From Planctomycetota bacterium (GTDB taxonomy: Bacteria; Planctomycetota; Phycisphaerae; UBA1845): DNA of 63,685 nucleotides. The stretch is taken from assembly GCA_024276605.1 (NCBI GenBank), contig JAJRWX010000047.1, forward strand, positions 1-63,685, in the 5' to 3' direction. The position numbers were made by a program, and so were the translations under genes. Each line of letters opens with the position of its first letter. The first letter of the stretch is position 1. Of this stretch, positions 18,602 through 28,722 are shown piece by piece. The notes under the pieces were generated by a model. It was not told where the DNA came from and made no database searches. It saw only the letters and a program-made list of their open reading frames with translations.

Positions 18602-19771
18602 TCAATCCAATCTCAACTGGTGGTCGCCGATATAATTGCAGCGTTGAAAGTACGCGAACAGTTCCGGTAACGTACGAAATACTTGGGTCGCAGTCTCCGT
18701 CACAAACGGTGAAGGCTCACAATCCGCCCGCCAGATGACAAAAACTTCTTTAGTACTTTCGAACGCGTGTTGCAGTTCACGCTCGACTCCCGACGACAAT
18801 GCAGGACGACCGTCGGGCAGCGCGGGGATGTAACTCACGATCATATCCGACTGTTCAATCAACTTGAAATCGCGGGCGTAGATCTGAGCATCTATATCCT
18901 GGGCGATTTGCAGAATCTCCTGAACACTGATCGAAAATGTCCGGCCATTCACCTTGAGATTCACGGTTTTTTCACCGCGCTTGTCGGCTTCTCCGGCGTC
19001 ATAAAGAAGTCGCTTTTCATCCAGGTCTGCGGGGTCAAACGTAATAAAATGTTCGGCAAGCGCGGCACGAAAATGTTCGATTTCCGCCATAATTTCCGGA
19101 AGTTTCAGCACATGGGTCATAGGAAAAGAAGGATAGATACGCTTGCGATGCTGCTCGAACATCAATCGATACAAGGATTGGGCGGCCACGCTTGTATTCT
19201 CTCGCGCAACAACATAAGCACTACCAAAACCGGATACCGCCTCCGCCATGGCTTCAGTAACAACAATTTCTTCTTCCCGCCATACGAGAATATCTTTGAG
19301 CGTATGTCGCACACGGTACGATCTGGTCAAACGTTCGTGGATGGCATCAACGTTGTCGACCAGCGTGATGTACAAATCCGCATCGAGTCTAGCCATCTGT
19401 TCATGATCGTACGCATGAAACAAACCGTGCTTCCATCGAAACGTGGCATGGGTGTTAACGATAATGTTGTTACCCGCCTCAGCGGAGGCAAGCACATCCT
19501 TGAAAACACTGCGGCGCAATGAAGTCAATCGTTGTCGAGAAAGATCAAGAATGCGACCGGGGGATATATCCGGCGCTTCGGCGTACATGCGATCGCCAAC
19601 ATTAAACAATTGGATCGTGTGACCATTAGCTGCTGCCAGACGAACAACCTCGTCGAGGAATGGCTTTTTATCAATACCGACTTGCCCGGTAACTACAACG
19701 CGAACACCATGATGTCGCCGCTGTCGTTTTCCATCAAACAAGGAACGACCAACTCCGGGAGTTTGTTGCAT
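18602..19771 (-). CDS. P-loop (adenylate kinase-like) domain fused to a nucleoside deoxyribosyltransferase-like domain
   Basis: 389 residues. Near residue 25 a VVVTGQVGIDKK stretch looks like a Walker A loop (GxxGxxKK) of the archaeal-type adenylate kinase/AAA class. It is followed by nucleotide-kinase-like features (DRMYAEAPDI, DADLYITLVDN, HERLTRSYRVRHT, IIVNTHATFRWKHG). From about residue 300 the sequence changes to a Rossmann-like pattern: SDMIVSYIPALPDGRPALSSGVERELQHAFESTKEV is cut here only by name; its key parts are MIVSYIP, SSGVERELQ and the A...KEVFVIW strand, as in nucleoside 2-deoxyribosyltransferase-like proteins that bind nucleotide second messengers or precursors. The exact activity is not established. 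It follows the CAP gene after 18 bp. Confidence 0.7.
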   Translation of the reverse strand: MQQTPGVGRSLFDGKRQRRHHGVRVVVTGQVGIDKKPFLDEVVRLAAANGHTIQLFNVGDRMYAEAPDISPGRILDLSRQRLTSLRRSVFKDVLASAEAGNNIIVNTHATFRWKHGLFHAYDHEQMARLDADLYITLVDNVDAIHERLTRSYRVRHTLKDILVWREEEIVVTEAMAEAVSGFGSAYVVARENTSVAAQSLYRLMFEQHRKRIYPSFPMTHVLKLPEIMAEIEHFRAALAEHFITFDPADLDEKRLLYDAGEADKRGEKTVNLKVNGRTFSISVQEILQIAQDIDAQIYARDFKLIEQSDMIVSYIPALPDGRPALSSGVERELQHAFESTKEVFVIWRADCEPSPFVTETATQVFRTLPELFAYFQRCNYIGDHQLRLD

Positions 19772-19789
19772 GAGGTAACTTTGATGAGG

Positions 19790-20347
19790 TTAGAAATCAA
19801 TCGGGTCGCCGAATTCCGCCACCCAGTAAATGGAACCATCGCTACCGGTGCGCACAGCCACACCGGCTTCTTTCCAATGCCGACCGAGAATAATGTCCCG
19901 ATGAGATGTGCTCTCCATCCACAGACGAACAACGTCAGCCGCGCTTTCCTGCCCTTCAGCCAGATTTTCACCCACCATATAGAAGCGATACTTCCCCGCT
20001 ATTGAACGGTTGGCGGGGCCATCATCCGTGATCGGATCACGATGACCAAAGAAACCCAACTCGACCATACGGCAGGCATAGTTGGACGCGATTTTGGCCA
20101 ATTTGCTATCGGCAGCTACGGGAGAGACACCCTCAGCCGCGCGTTCCAAATTGATTAACTGAAAAGCCTGGTCAGCTAATCGGTCGGCTTCCTCGGTGGT
20201 CAGACATTTCGCAGGCTCGGATGGTTGTTCTGTGAAATTTTCACCGGGCGCTGCCTGGCTGAAGCACCCCGTACACACCGTCAGCATAGCGGCTAAGCAA
20301 CAGCGCGATAGCACAAACCTAGATTTCCACCTGCCGATAACCTGCAT
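19790..20347 (-). CDS. CAP/SCP-domain exported protein, possible lipoprotein
   Basis: 185 residues. A basic N-terminus and hydrophobic segment end in a VCTGC motif that may serve as a lipobox (Cys28), although Cys at -3 is unusual. The CAP domain covers residues 55-182: the LINLERAAEGV helix, FFGHRDP, GENLAEG, DVVRLWMESTSHRDIIL, and YWVAEFGDP. The conserved His and Glu positions of the CAP cavity (GHRD, GENL, SHRD) are present. Bacterial CAP proteins are secreted and their activities vary. First gene of the apparent three-gene operon reaching down to 18204. Confidence 0.8.
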   Translation of the reverse strand: MQVIGRWKSRFVLSRCCLAAMLTVCTGCFSQAAPGENFTEQPSEPAKCLTTEEADRLADQAFQLINLERAAEGVSPVAADSKLAKIASNYACRMVELGFFGHRDPITDDGPANRSIAGKYRFYMVGENLAEGQESAADVVRLWMESTSHRDIILGRHWKEAGVAVRTGSDGSIYWVAEFGDPIDF

Positions 20348-20511
20348 AAAAGTCTTTCGTATAGAGAACGCAACCGCCCACCATTCTATGTCGGCTCATA
20401 CGTCTAAACAAGCAAATAGCCAACGCAACAAATAAGTAATGATGGAATTGTTACACAGACAATCTAATTACACGCAACACCGGCAAAATAAGCCTGTCTT
20501 CATGACTATAC

Positions 20512-20543
20512 AAAAAACCTTGGCAACCGCCATAATAGCCAAG
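20512..20543 (-). terminator. Intrinsic terminator after the efflux operon
   Basis: On the minus strand a CTTGGC...GCCAAG stem with a 13-base loop is followed by G and six T. It lies about 70 bp after the stop of the outer-membrane factor gene (20612), where an end for the three-gene RND operon is expected. Confidence 0.5.
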
Positions 20544-20611
20544 ATAGAGGGTGAGAGTCCGAAAATCACCTTTACCATCCGTGTGACAGGGTGTAAGCAA
20601 GTTTATTCTTT

Positions 20612-22171
20612 TTAATTCTCGACATCGCTAGAAACGAATTGTGATATATCGATCAAGCCTAACGCGGCTAGGAGATCGACCTGAGATTGGTTGAAGCGTA
20701 CAACGGCGGCAGCATAGCTAAGTCGGGCTTGGGTGACGGTATCCTGGGTCTGCAATACATCCAACGTAGTCATGGCACCGGCACGGAGATTGGCCTCGGA
20801 TAGTCGCAACGCTTCTGCGGCGGCAACGACTTGTTGATTAGAAAGTGTCACCAACGCGCTGTTCGCTTTACTTGCTTGGGCGGCAAGGACAACCTGCGAT
20901 CGTACCTGGTCGAGCGCACGCTCCGCATCGATGGACGCCTGTACTTGTTTCGCACCAGCCGTCTTGAGATCACCGATAGAGGCTAAGGTAAATCGCCAAC
21001 CTACGCTCGCATTAGCTCGTTGCTGATCACTAAAGGCGTACGTCTGATCGTCCCTACCATTTCGAAGCCTGCCTCCGGTTAGTCCATCAAGCACCGTACC
21101 ACTAATCCGATCTCCAAGGCTGTTATCTGCATCAACGATATTGTTAGTGTTCGCTGTAATTCCACCATACTCATAGCCCGCCTCAAATTGTGGACCATAC
21201 CCCCCCCACCAAGTCGAACCGGTGTCTGCGGTGATTGCTTCCATCAGCTCGCGCACACGTTTGAGATCCGGTCGAAATGCCAGTGCATAGCCTAATAATA
21301 CTTCAATCTCAACATCATCACGCACAAGACGTGTCGGCGGCAATTCGGATAGTTTTGGCACCAGGGTAACGGTTACATCCAAGTGCAATGTGAGGTTTAA
21401 TGCCACTGATGCGTCATAGAATGATTTCAAGGCGGATATAAAAGCCTGACGACGCTGCGCTAGCCGCGCCTCAGCGTGCAAGTCGTCAGCGAGCACACCC
21501 ACACCGGTCTGCGTGCTAAGTTTGGTAATGCGATGAAGCTCCTGAGCTTCCATAACCCCCTGGTGCATAGCTGATATCTGCGCTTGGGAATATACGAGAT
21601 CGTAGAACTGCCGGGTCGCACGATGCAAGGTCTGCTGTTGTACACTACGCTCCTGGAACCGCGATGCGGACAAACGCTTTTTTGCGGCAAGAATATCATA
21701 ATAAACCTGCCCAGGATTGATGATCCACTGCAAGGCTATCGATGGTTGAAACGTGCTAAAGCCAACGCCGACAAGATCACCTTCCGTCGCACGAACGGTT
21801 CCCTCCACATTTTCAAACACCGCCGTGGGGACGATGGCCGGGAAGGCTGCACCAACCGTGCTTTCCAAGCGACCTTGCGATGCAACGACATTTTGACGCG
21901 CATGTTGAACTTCCAGATTGTCCGCCAACGCTAAATGCGCGACCGTCGAAAGGTCGATGGCGAACATCTCTGTGTACATGGGTTTGATCTGACTGGCGTC
22001 AAGTTGAAGCGTTTCTTCCGGTAATATGCTGGACTGCGGCGATAAATCGGGGCGCATCGGCTCTTCTAACACCGGCTTATGCGATGCACACCCGGCCTGC
22101 ACAACAGCTATAACCGTGCATACGCAGCACACCCTGCGAAATCTTCCAAGCTTAGCGGTGACTGCAAGCAT
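20612..22171 (-). CDS. TolC-like outer-membrane efflux factor (lipoprotein)
   Basis: 519 residues from the ATG at 22171, chosen because an AGGGAG site lies 9 bp before it and this start does not overlap the adaptor gene; a longer frame starts at 22219. A signal segment ends in VVQAGC, a lipobox. The body shows the two-fold repeat of the OEP family: long coiled helices (VAHLALADNLEVQHARQNVVASQGRLE early; AANASVGWRF to the end late) with alternating beta strands. The final NQSQVDLLAALG is typical of the family. It provides the outer-membrane channel for the tripartite RND pump encoded upstream in the same operon. Confidence 0.88.
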   Translation of the reverse strand: MLAVTAKLGRFRRVCCVCTVIAVVQAGCASHKPVLEEPMRPDLSPQSSILPEETLQLDASQIKPMYTEMFAIDLSTVAHLALADNLEVQHARQNVVASQGRLESTVGAAFPAIVPTAVFENVEGTVRATEGDLVGVGFSTFQPSIALQWIINPGQVYYDILAAKKRLSASRFQERSVQQQTLHRATRQFYDLVYSQAQISAMHQGVMEAQELHRITKLSTQTGVGVLADDLHAEARLAQRRQAFISALKSFYDASVALNLTLHLDVTVTLVPKLSELPPTRLVRDDVEIEVLLGYALAFRPDLKRVRELMEAITADTGSTWWGGYGPQFEAGYEYGGITANTNNIVDADNSLGDRISGTVLDGLTGGRLRNGRDDQTYAFSDQQRANASVGWRFTLASIGDLKTAGAKQVQASIDAERALDQVRSQVVLAAQASKANSALVTLSNQQVVAAAEALRLSEANLRAGAMTTLDVLQTQDTVTQARLSYAAAVVRFNQSQVDLLAALGLIDISQFVSSDVEN

Positions 22172-22184
22172 ACCGTTGGTCTCC

Positions 22185-23477
22185 CTACGAATCTGAACTG
22201 ACAGCCAGCACGGCTGCACCGTCTGCTATGGATCCGCTCGTCGCGGTGATCACTGCTTCCTCGCCTTGCAAGCCGGAAAGAACTTCCGCCCAAACCCCAT
22301 CGTCATAACCGATAGCAATCGGCACGGACCGCGCTTGTCCACCGGCAGCAATCATGACGACTATCTGCTTGTTATCCATACGAATAGCTTTCGATGGAAT
22401 CATCATGGCTTGCGACTTTGATTCCAAAACAATCGTAGCTGTGGCGTACATGCCCGGTGTAAAAATTCCGTCGTGATTATCGAGATCAATCTCAGCACGC
22501 ATGGTACGCGTATTGGGTTTGATCGAAGCCGCGCTGCGCGTCACCGTCGCCTGGATCGGATCAAGGCCCAACGCTTTTACATCTACTGAAACCGAGGTTC
22601 CGATCCGGACGAACGGTACATCCATCTCAGATATTTCTACCACGACACGTATTCGATCCGTCTTGGCTATCTGCAACAGCGCAACAGTCGTCCCCTCCTG
22701 GGCGGAGCGTACAAACGTCCCTTGATCGACGCTACGAACTGTAATCACACCATCGAATGGCGCACGAATGCCAGCGTATAACATAAGCGTATTGACTTTG
22801 GCTACATTAGCATGGGCTACCAGGGCTTCGGATTCCGCCACCGAGACGTCTGCCCGGACCGCTTGAAGCTCAGATTCAGCCCCTGATACATCAGCACGAG
22901 CGATTTGCACCTGTGCCACAGCGATGGCGTTGGCGCTGCGTGCCTCATCGATAGCCTGTTGTGGAATGGCTTTACCGGCGAATAGTTCTTCTTTTCTTTT
23001 AAGGTTGATGGCTTCAAGTTCGCCTTGGGCTTCATAACGTCGCTGGCGAGCCTTGGCCATGTTGACGTGCTGCTGCGCCTGAGCCACCTTAGCTTTGAGC
23101 GCGCTAACACGACTCTGCTTGGCCTTGTGAATGGCCTGCGCTTGTCGCAATTCATCCGCCATCTCCGGAATGCTAAGCTCCACGAGTATGTCGCCCTTTT
23201 TAACCCGACTACCGATATCGACATTGACGATCGATACATATCCACTCGCTTTGGCGTAAAGATCGACTACTTCGTCAGCCATCAACGTCGCGGGAATCTG
23301 CACTTCGCGTTTCATGGGCCGATGTACGGGCTTGGTCACCTCAACGCGAACCGCTGCCGAACCGTATTTGTCGCCATGCTGAGCACTAGCAATTTTCGCA
23401 TTTACCCCAAACAGTAGAGCCATCACGATGAGACCAGCGGTGACGCGATTATGCAGTAAGTTACGTATTTCCATCAT
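22185..23477 (-). CDS. RND efflux periplasmic adaptor (HlyD/AcrA type)
   Basis: About 430 residues from the ATG at 23477; a start at 23525 would overlap the pump gene. The signal peptide ends at KIASA. The lipoyl half-motif ASGYVSIVNVDIGSRVKKGDILVEL is split around a long coiled-coil hairpin (residues 110-225) rich in Ala/Gln/Lys/Arg. The second lipoyl half follows (AGIRAPFDGVITVRSVDQG), then beta-barrel and membrane-proximal domains (PGMYATATIVL, IPSKAIR). It links the inner-membrane pump to the outer-membrane factor. Gap to the next gene is 13 bp. Confidence 0.88.
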   Translation of the reverse strand: MMEIRNLLHNRVTAGLIVMALLFGVNAKIASAQHGDKYGSAAVRVEVTKPVHRPMKREVQIPATLMADEVVDLYAKASGYVSIVNVDIGSRVKKGDILVELSIPEMADELRQAQAIHKAKQSRVSALKAKVAQAQQHVNMAKARQRRYEAQGELEAINLKRKEELFAGKAIPQQAIDEARSANAIAVAQVQIARADVSGAESELQAVRADVSVAESEALVAHANVAKVNTLMLYAGIRAPFDGVITVRSVDQGTFVRSAQEGTTVALLQIAKTDRIRVVVEISEMDVPFVRIGTSVSVDVKALGLDPIQATVTRSAASIKPNTRTMRAEIDLDNHDGIFTPGMYATATIVLESKSQAMMIPSKAIRMDNKQIVVMIAAGGQARSVPIAIGYDDGVWAEVLSGLQGEEAVITATSGSIADGAAVLAVSSDS

Positions 23478-23514
23478 CTTATTTCCAATCAAATTCAAGC
23501 ATGCAACATTCATA

Positions 23515-26500
23515 TCACGTTGCATGCACCGTCGTCGGTATGCGTTTTACCATGACATACAAACATGGGATCACAACAATAGATAACACCGTCGCTGCAA
23601 GAACACCGCCGATGATCGTTCGCGCAAGCGGCGCATTGGCCTCACCCCCCGCAAAACCAATGGCCATGGGGATCAGCGCTAACCAGGTCGTGAGTGAGGT
23701 CATTAATATCGGCCGTAGTCGAATCCATGTGGCCTGCTCCATGGCCTCACGAACCGTCGCTCCCGCACGCACCCGCTGATTGGCGAATTCCAATAAAATG
23801 ATACTGTATTCCACAACGATACCGGTCATCATAATGATGCCCATAGCTACGGGTATATTGAAATTCGTGCCCGTCAGCTTCAGTACGGCAATCACGCCAA
23901 CAAAACCAAGTGGCACACTCACCATAATAATCATCGGAATCAAAAACGAGCGTAACTGCGCGACCATCGCCAGATAAATCAAAATCCCAGCCACTACCAA
24001 GCCGTTAAAAAACTGATCGAACGCACTACGCATGGTCTCCGTTTCACCTTTGATCTTAAAACTGTAACCCTTGTAATCGTCAATAAGATCATAAAAAACG
24101 CCACGATCATCAGTCTTTCGCACGCTGGCAATCACACTGGATTGCTGCAAACGCTTTTCGATTTCCGTAGCGACACTACCGGCATCATATCCCGTCGCAA
24201 CATTGGAAAGAACATCCGTCGCACGCGTGATATTGTGATGATTTACAACAGCAGGTCCGGTCGTTCGATAGAAAGTAGCCACATTACGAAGCGGCACCGG
24301 CTGAGACGTGTTCCCCCCCGTAATCGGGATATTGCGTAGTGTTTCCAACGAATTGATATCCTGCTCAGCGTATTGCGCACCAATGAAATAATGGTTGAAA
24401 TTATCTGCGATCCAGAACGCAGGATTAAACCCAATACTTGAATTCACCGCCGTGACGATATTCTGAATGACGTCACGCTGCGTAATGCCTAGTAGAGCCG
24501 CTTTCACACGATCCACCTCCACACCAATCTGTGGATAATCCAGCCGCTGCGCAATACGAACATCCGTCGTACCCGGCACACTCTCTACGATGCGCTTAAT
24601 CTCCTGAGCTATGCTCTGTGCCTTGTGTAAGTCACTACCAAGAACCTGCACTTGAATGGGCGAAGGCAGGCCAAAGTTCATCGCAGCCGTCATCATACCG
24701 CCGGTATCAAAGGCAAAATCAACCGTCGGAAACTCTCGCAATAACCGCCCGCGCAGAGAATCAACAATCGCAAACGTATCCGGCTTTGAAGGTTGCCCTT
24801 TGGTTTGAACCAAAATAAACGCATCCATTGGACCATTGTTGGGCGTATACGCCGCCGGCCAATCCATGAGCACACCGATATTGGAGATGATAATGCGAAG
24901 ATTGGAATCGGGATGTTTTTCATCTTCCGGATCGGAATCGGGCGGACCGATTTCGTCGATAATACTTTTCTCAATGGCCGCTACTACGCGCTCGGTGTTC
25001 TCGATCCGCGTACCGGACGGTAATCGGATATTGATCGAAAACTGTCGTGAATCAACCGGGGGAAATAATTCCGTCCCCATCGTCGTCGCGACCATCCCGG
25101 CAACGGCAAGTAACACCAGGCTCGCGCAAACGACTAAAAGTCGCATACTCATGAGGTTGGAAAAGAATCCGGAAAACCATGCAGGAATTTGACTTCTCGG
25201 ATCCTCTCCCGCCCCACCATCGCCAGGCACCTCGCGCAAGAGCTTGGCACTGAACGCAGGAATCACAAACATCGCAATGAGATAACTCGCAACGATGGCA
25301 AATGTCACCGTAATCGCTAACGGTTCAAACAGAAAACGCGGAATGCCCGTCAAGAACACGATCGGGAAAAAGACAATGATAAAAGTTATCGTCGAAACAA
25401 GCACGGGCAGTGATACTTCTTTCGTACCATCCAGCGCGGCTTGGATGTTAGATTTACCCATGTGCTGATGGCGCACGATGTTATCCAACACGACAATGGA
25501 CTGATCTACCAGAATGCCGATGGCTAATGCCAGCCCGCCCAGGGTCATACTGTTGATGGTATCTCCGGTATAAAACAATCCAATCAGCGCGGCCAGAATG
25601 GAGAGTGGAATCGCAAGAAATACGATGAACGTCAGGCGTAAACTTCGCAGAAAAATAAGTACGACGATACCAGCGAGCAACGCACCCAGCGCGGCTGAAA
25701 CCTGCAACCAACGAACCGACGCCCGCACGGTCCCTGATTGATCCATCACCACACCAAGCACCAAATCCGCAGCCTTGGGGTCCATCTGGCGCAATCGCAC
25801 ATTGATACGATCGAGTTTACTCTTAATGCTATCCACGATCTCCAACGTATTTGCACCTGGTTGGCGATAGATCGGGATGTAAGCCATGGCTGCGCCGTTG
25901 ATACGAACTTTATTGCTCTGTATTTGATGGCTATCTTTAATCTCGCCAATATCTCGAAGAAAAACGACGGCATCTCCATCAGTTTTGAGCGGTAGATCGT
26001 TCATCTCCTCCACCGTCTTGGTCATGGAGTTGGAAACAATTTGATAATCGATGTCTCCGATTTTGGCGTTACCTGTAGGGATAAATACGCTTTGTTCCCC
26101 CAAAGTGTTAACCACATCCATCGGAGATAATCCGCGTGCCGCTAATCGCATCGGATCGACATAGGCTAGAATGCGGCGCAACACACCACCATACACCGCA
26201 GGCGCAATAACTCCGCGAATGGACTGCAATCGGTTTCGCAGTTCGTAGTAGGCCACGTCATATAATTCTTTTTCCGTCATGGTCGGGCTGGATACACTGA
26301 CCAGACACAGCGGCACCGAAGCCGTAGGATCAAACGGCATGACCATCGGTGGAATCGTACCCGGCGGAAGATAGAACATGTCCGACATGGCATAGGATGT
26401 CACTTGAGACATCGCGGTATCGAAACTGATGTCCTCGCGGAAAAAATCCTTGACCACGCAAACACCGAGCATGGCTTTAGCTTCTTGATGGTCTATGCCA

Positions 26501-26724
26501 ACGGACTGCCCGGTCCAGCGTTCGAGACGACTCATGATGTCGCGTTCCATCACTTCCGGCGGCATACCCGGATAGAAGCAGACGATTTGCACAGCAGGGG
26601 TTTCGAATTGCGGTAGCAGATCAGCCGGGATATCCTTCATGGAACGAATGCCAACTACCGCCGTCGCCAGGACAAGTACCACAACCAAATACGGATTCCG
26701 TAGCGTTACTTCAATAGCTTTCAT
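23515..26724 (-). CDS. RND-family efflux transporter permease (AcrB/MdtC-like)
   Basis: 1,069 residues, the usual length for RND pumps. Twelve membrane helices are expected: one at the N-terminus (YLVVVLVLATAVVGI), five after the first periplasmic domain (from about residue 340), one near 535-550, and five at the end. The TM4 proton-relay segment reads GILVDQSIVVLDNI: the first Asp is kept and the second of the usual Asp pair is Gln. Duplicated pore-domain halves are visible (IRGVIAPAVYGG; VPGTTDVRIAQRLDYPQIGVEVD). The substrate cannot be told from sequence; the copper/silver subclass is not supported by an obvious Met relay. First gene of the operon pump-adaptor-channel. Confidence 0.9.
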   Translation of the reverse strand: MKAIEVTLRNPYLVVVLVLATAVVGIRSMKDIPADLLPQFETPAVQIVCFYPGMPPEVMERDIMSRLERWTGQSVGIDHQEAKAMLGVCVVKDFFREDISFDTAMSQVTSYAMSDMFYLPPGTIPPMVMPFDPTASVPLCLVSVSSPTMTEKELYDVAYYELRNRLQSIRGVIAPAVYGGVLRRILAYVDPMRLAARGLSPMDVVNTLGEQSVFIPTGNAKIGDIDYQIVSNSMTKTVEEMNDLPLKTDGDAVVFLRDIGEIKDSHQIQSNKVRINGAAMAYIPIYRQPGANTLEIVDSIKSKLDRINVRLRQMDPKAADLVLGVVMDQSGTVRASVRWLQVSAALGALLAGIVVLIFLRSLRLTFIVFLAIPLSILAALIGLFYTGDTINSMTLGGLALAIGILVDQSIVVLDNIVRHQHMGKSNIQAALDGTKEVSLPVLVSTITFIIVFFPIVFLTGIPRFLFEPLAITVTFAIVASYLIAMFVIPAFSAKLLREVPGDGGAGEDPRSQIPAWFSGFFSNLMSMRLLVVCASLVLLAVAGMVATTMGTELFPPVDSRQFSINIRLPSGTRIENTERVVAAIEKSIIDEIGPPDSDPEDEKHPDSNLRIIISNIGVLMDWPAAYTPNNGPMDAFILVQTKGQPSKPDTFAIVDSLRGRLLREFPTVDFAFDTGGMMTAAMNFGLPSPIQVQVLGSDLHKAQSIAQEIKRIVESVPGTTDVRIAQRLDYPQIGVEVDRVKAALLGITQRDVIQNIVTAVNSSIGFNPAFWIADNFNHYFIGAQYAEQDINSLETLRNIPITGGNTSQPVPLRNVATFYRTTGPAVVNHHNITRATDVLSNVATGYDAGSVATEIEKRLQQSSVIASVRKTDDRGVFYDLIDDYKGYSFKIKGETETMRSAFDQFFNGLVVAGILIYLAMVAQLRSFLIPMIIMVSVPLGFVGVIAVLKLTGTNFNIPVAMGIIMMTGIVVEYSIILLEFANQRVRAGATVREAMEQATWIRLRPILMTSLTTWLALIPMAIGFAGGEANAPLARTIIGGVLAATVLSIVVIPCLYVMVKRIPTTVHAT

Positions 26725-26836
26725 ACGTTTCCAATGACATCAATCAGGAAAATTGTTCTACAGGCAGTCCGGCCACACTGCACTATGCCAAGCACATGCT
26801 CATCTTAGGCAACCCGTGCGATCGAGGTCGCCATCC

Positions 26837-26883
26837 TTGACAAGCTACTAATAGTATTCTCATTAGTCGAGCGAAAATGTCAA
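26837..26883 (-). promoter_or_regulatory. Candidate promoter and operator upstream of the RND operon
   Basis: On the minus strand TTGACA (26883-26878) is followed after 16 bp by GAGAAT (26861-26856), a plausible -35/-10 pair about 130 bp before the pump start. An inverted repeat ACTAAT-N9-ATTAGT (26847-26867) overlaps the -10, where a TetR- or MarR-type repressor would bind. A TTGACA at 26837 also faces the plus strand. The rest of the 26725-27066 gap holds nothing I recognise, apart from a direct repeat CGTACGCC near 27040-27061. Confidence 0.35.
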
Positions 26884-27066
26884 AACCCAGAGCAAGCTAT
26901 GTTAATGTATAGCGGTCAATACTCATCATTTCCCGGAATTTTGCTTCAAAAAAAAATATATAAAAACGAAGGATGCTGTAGTTGGGGGTTGCTAATAACT
27001 TGAGTCACGAGATAGAAACAGCATGAAGCACTTAGCCTCGTACGCCATAGGATCGTACGCCAGTAC

Positions 27067-28596
27067 TCACATCTGGCGATCCAGTCGGCGGTAATGAATC
27101 GCCTCAAGTATATCCTCGGTCGTAATTATCTCTCGACCGGCGAGGTCTGCAATCGTTCGAGACACTCTCAAAACCTTATCATGAGCACGAGCAGACAAAC
27201 CCAGTTCGGTCACAGCCTGCTGCAACACGGACTCGCATGCATCATCCAACTGCGCGTATTTTCTCAGCGCTTCGCCTTGCATACGTGCATTAGTTGAGGT
27301 GTCATTAGATGCAAATCGTTCCAATTGCATGCGACGCGCAGCCATAACCTGATCGCGGATATGCGATGACGATGTACCATTTTTTTTGTTGCGTAATTCT
27401 TTGAACGGAACAGCCGGTACTTCAACATGAATATCCACCCGGTCCACCAGAGGACCGCTTATTCGGGTTAAATAGCGTTCAATTTGAACCGGGCTGCATT
27501 TACACGTCCGACGCGCATCCGTGTAGTAGCCACACGGACAGGGATTCATAGCTGCCACAAGCATGAACGAGGCTGGAAATGTAACTGTAGCTTGTGCTCG
27601 GGCAACGGTCACGTTTGCGTCCTCAAGAGGCTGACGTAATGCTTCGAGTACGGAACGTGTAAACTCTGGAAACTCATCTAAAAACAAAATACCGAAATGA
27701 GCTAGGGATACTTCACCGGGCTGTGGCATACTTCCACCACCAACCATCGCCGCAGTGCTGGCAGAGTGGTGCGGCATACGCACGGGCCGCGTAGCTAGCA
27801 ACGGCTGCTCAGCTTTGAGTTGACCGGCGATCGAATGAATGCGCGTAGCCTCTAGCGATTCTTCCAAGGTCAGTGGAGGCATCACCGTGGGCATTCGCTT
27901 GGCCAACATGGTCTTACCCGATCCGGGTGGACCGATCATCAATACATTGTGCATACCCGCCGCAGCTACAGTCAATGCCCGTTTGACGTGCTCCTGCCCG
28001 CGTACATCTGCAAAATCGCAATCGTAGACAGCTAACTTTTCGAAAACGGCGTTCACATCTACGACAACAGGTTCAATCTCCAATTGACCGGTGAGAAAAC
28101 CAATCGCTTCCGTGAGTTGACCAACGGGAATAACATCAATACCGGTAACCACACCGGCCTCCGAAGCATTTTCCACGGGCACGATAATCCCGGTTAGTCC
28201 TCGCTGCCTGGCGAGCATCGCAGTCGATAGGGCACCTTTCGTGGGCCTGACGCGTCCATCCAACGCTAACTCACCACATAATAAAAACGACTCCGCACGA
28301 TCCATCACGATGTCGCCATTGGCACACAAAATTCCAATGGCGATCGGAAGATCGAATGCAGGCCCTTCCTTGCGAAGATCTGCCGGGGCAAGATTGATGA
28401 CTGCCTTGTGGCGTGGAAATCGATACCCCGAGTTTTGTAGTGCGCTGCGCACGCGCTCGATGCTTTCTTTGACAGCTGCATCCGGTAGGCCAACCACCGT
28501 CGCACCGGCAAAGCCGCGCCGCGACACATCCACTTCTACCTCAATGGGAATGGCATCGATACCGAAAAAAGTCGCACTGTGAAGACGGGCTACCAT
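27067..28596 (-). CDS. comM: ComM/YifB-family Mg-chelatase-like AAA+ ATPase
   Basis: 509 residues. The N-terminal S5/Lon-like fold (residues 1-165) has FAGATVVGLPDAAVKESIERVRSAL in segments and the INLAPADLRKEGPAFDLPIA element diagnostic for YifB/ComM. The Mg-chelatase-like AAA+ module shows Walker A GPPGSGKT, Walker B ILFLDEFPEF, then the MNPCPCGY zinc-ribbon-like element with further Cys (RRTCKCSP). The C-terminal lid ends with the REIITTEDILEAIHYR motif. ComM is a helicase that promotes branch migration during natural transformation. No competence genes are nearby, and the family is widespread in bacteria not known to be transformable. Confidence 0.93.
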   Translation of the reverse strand: MVARLHSATFFGIDAIPIEVEVDVSRRGFAGATVVGLPDAAVKESIERVRSALQNSGYRFPRHKAVINLAPADLRKEGPAFDLPIAIGILCANGDIVMDRAESFLLCGELALDGRVRPTKGALSTAMLARQRGLTGIIVPVENASEAGVVTGIDVIPVGQLTEAIGFLTGQLEIEPVVVDVNAVFEKLAVYDCDFADVRGQEHVKRALTVAAAGMHNVLMIGPPGSGKTMLAKRMPTVMPPLTLEESLEATRIHSIAGQLKAEQPLLATRPVRMPHHSASTAAMVGGGSMPQPGEVSLAHFGILFLDEFPEFTRSVLEALRQPLEDANVTVARAQATVTFPASFMLVAAMNPCPCGYYTDARRTCKCSPVQIERYLTRISGPLVDRVDIHVEVPAVPFKELRNKKNGTSSSHIRDQVMAARRMQLERFASNDTSTNARMQGEALRKYAQLDDACESVLQQAVTELGLSARAHDKVLRVSRTIADLAGREIITTEDILEAIHYRRLDRQM

Positions 28597-28722
28597 AATA
28601 GATTCGATTTATATCGCATTATACACTGCATAGTAGCATGAGCAAGGCTTTTTCTCACGGCGACCTACGGAACTATACTGGTAAGCTTCGATGCCACCCA
28701 AATACTTAGCCGTGATAAAGTG

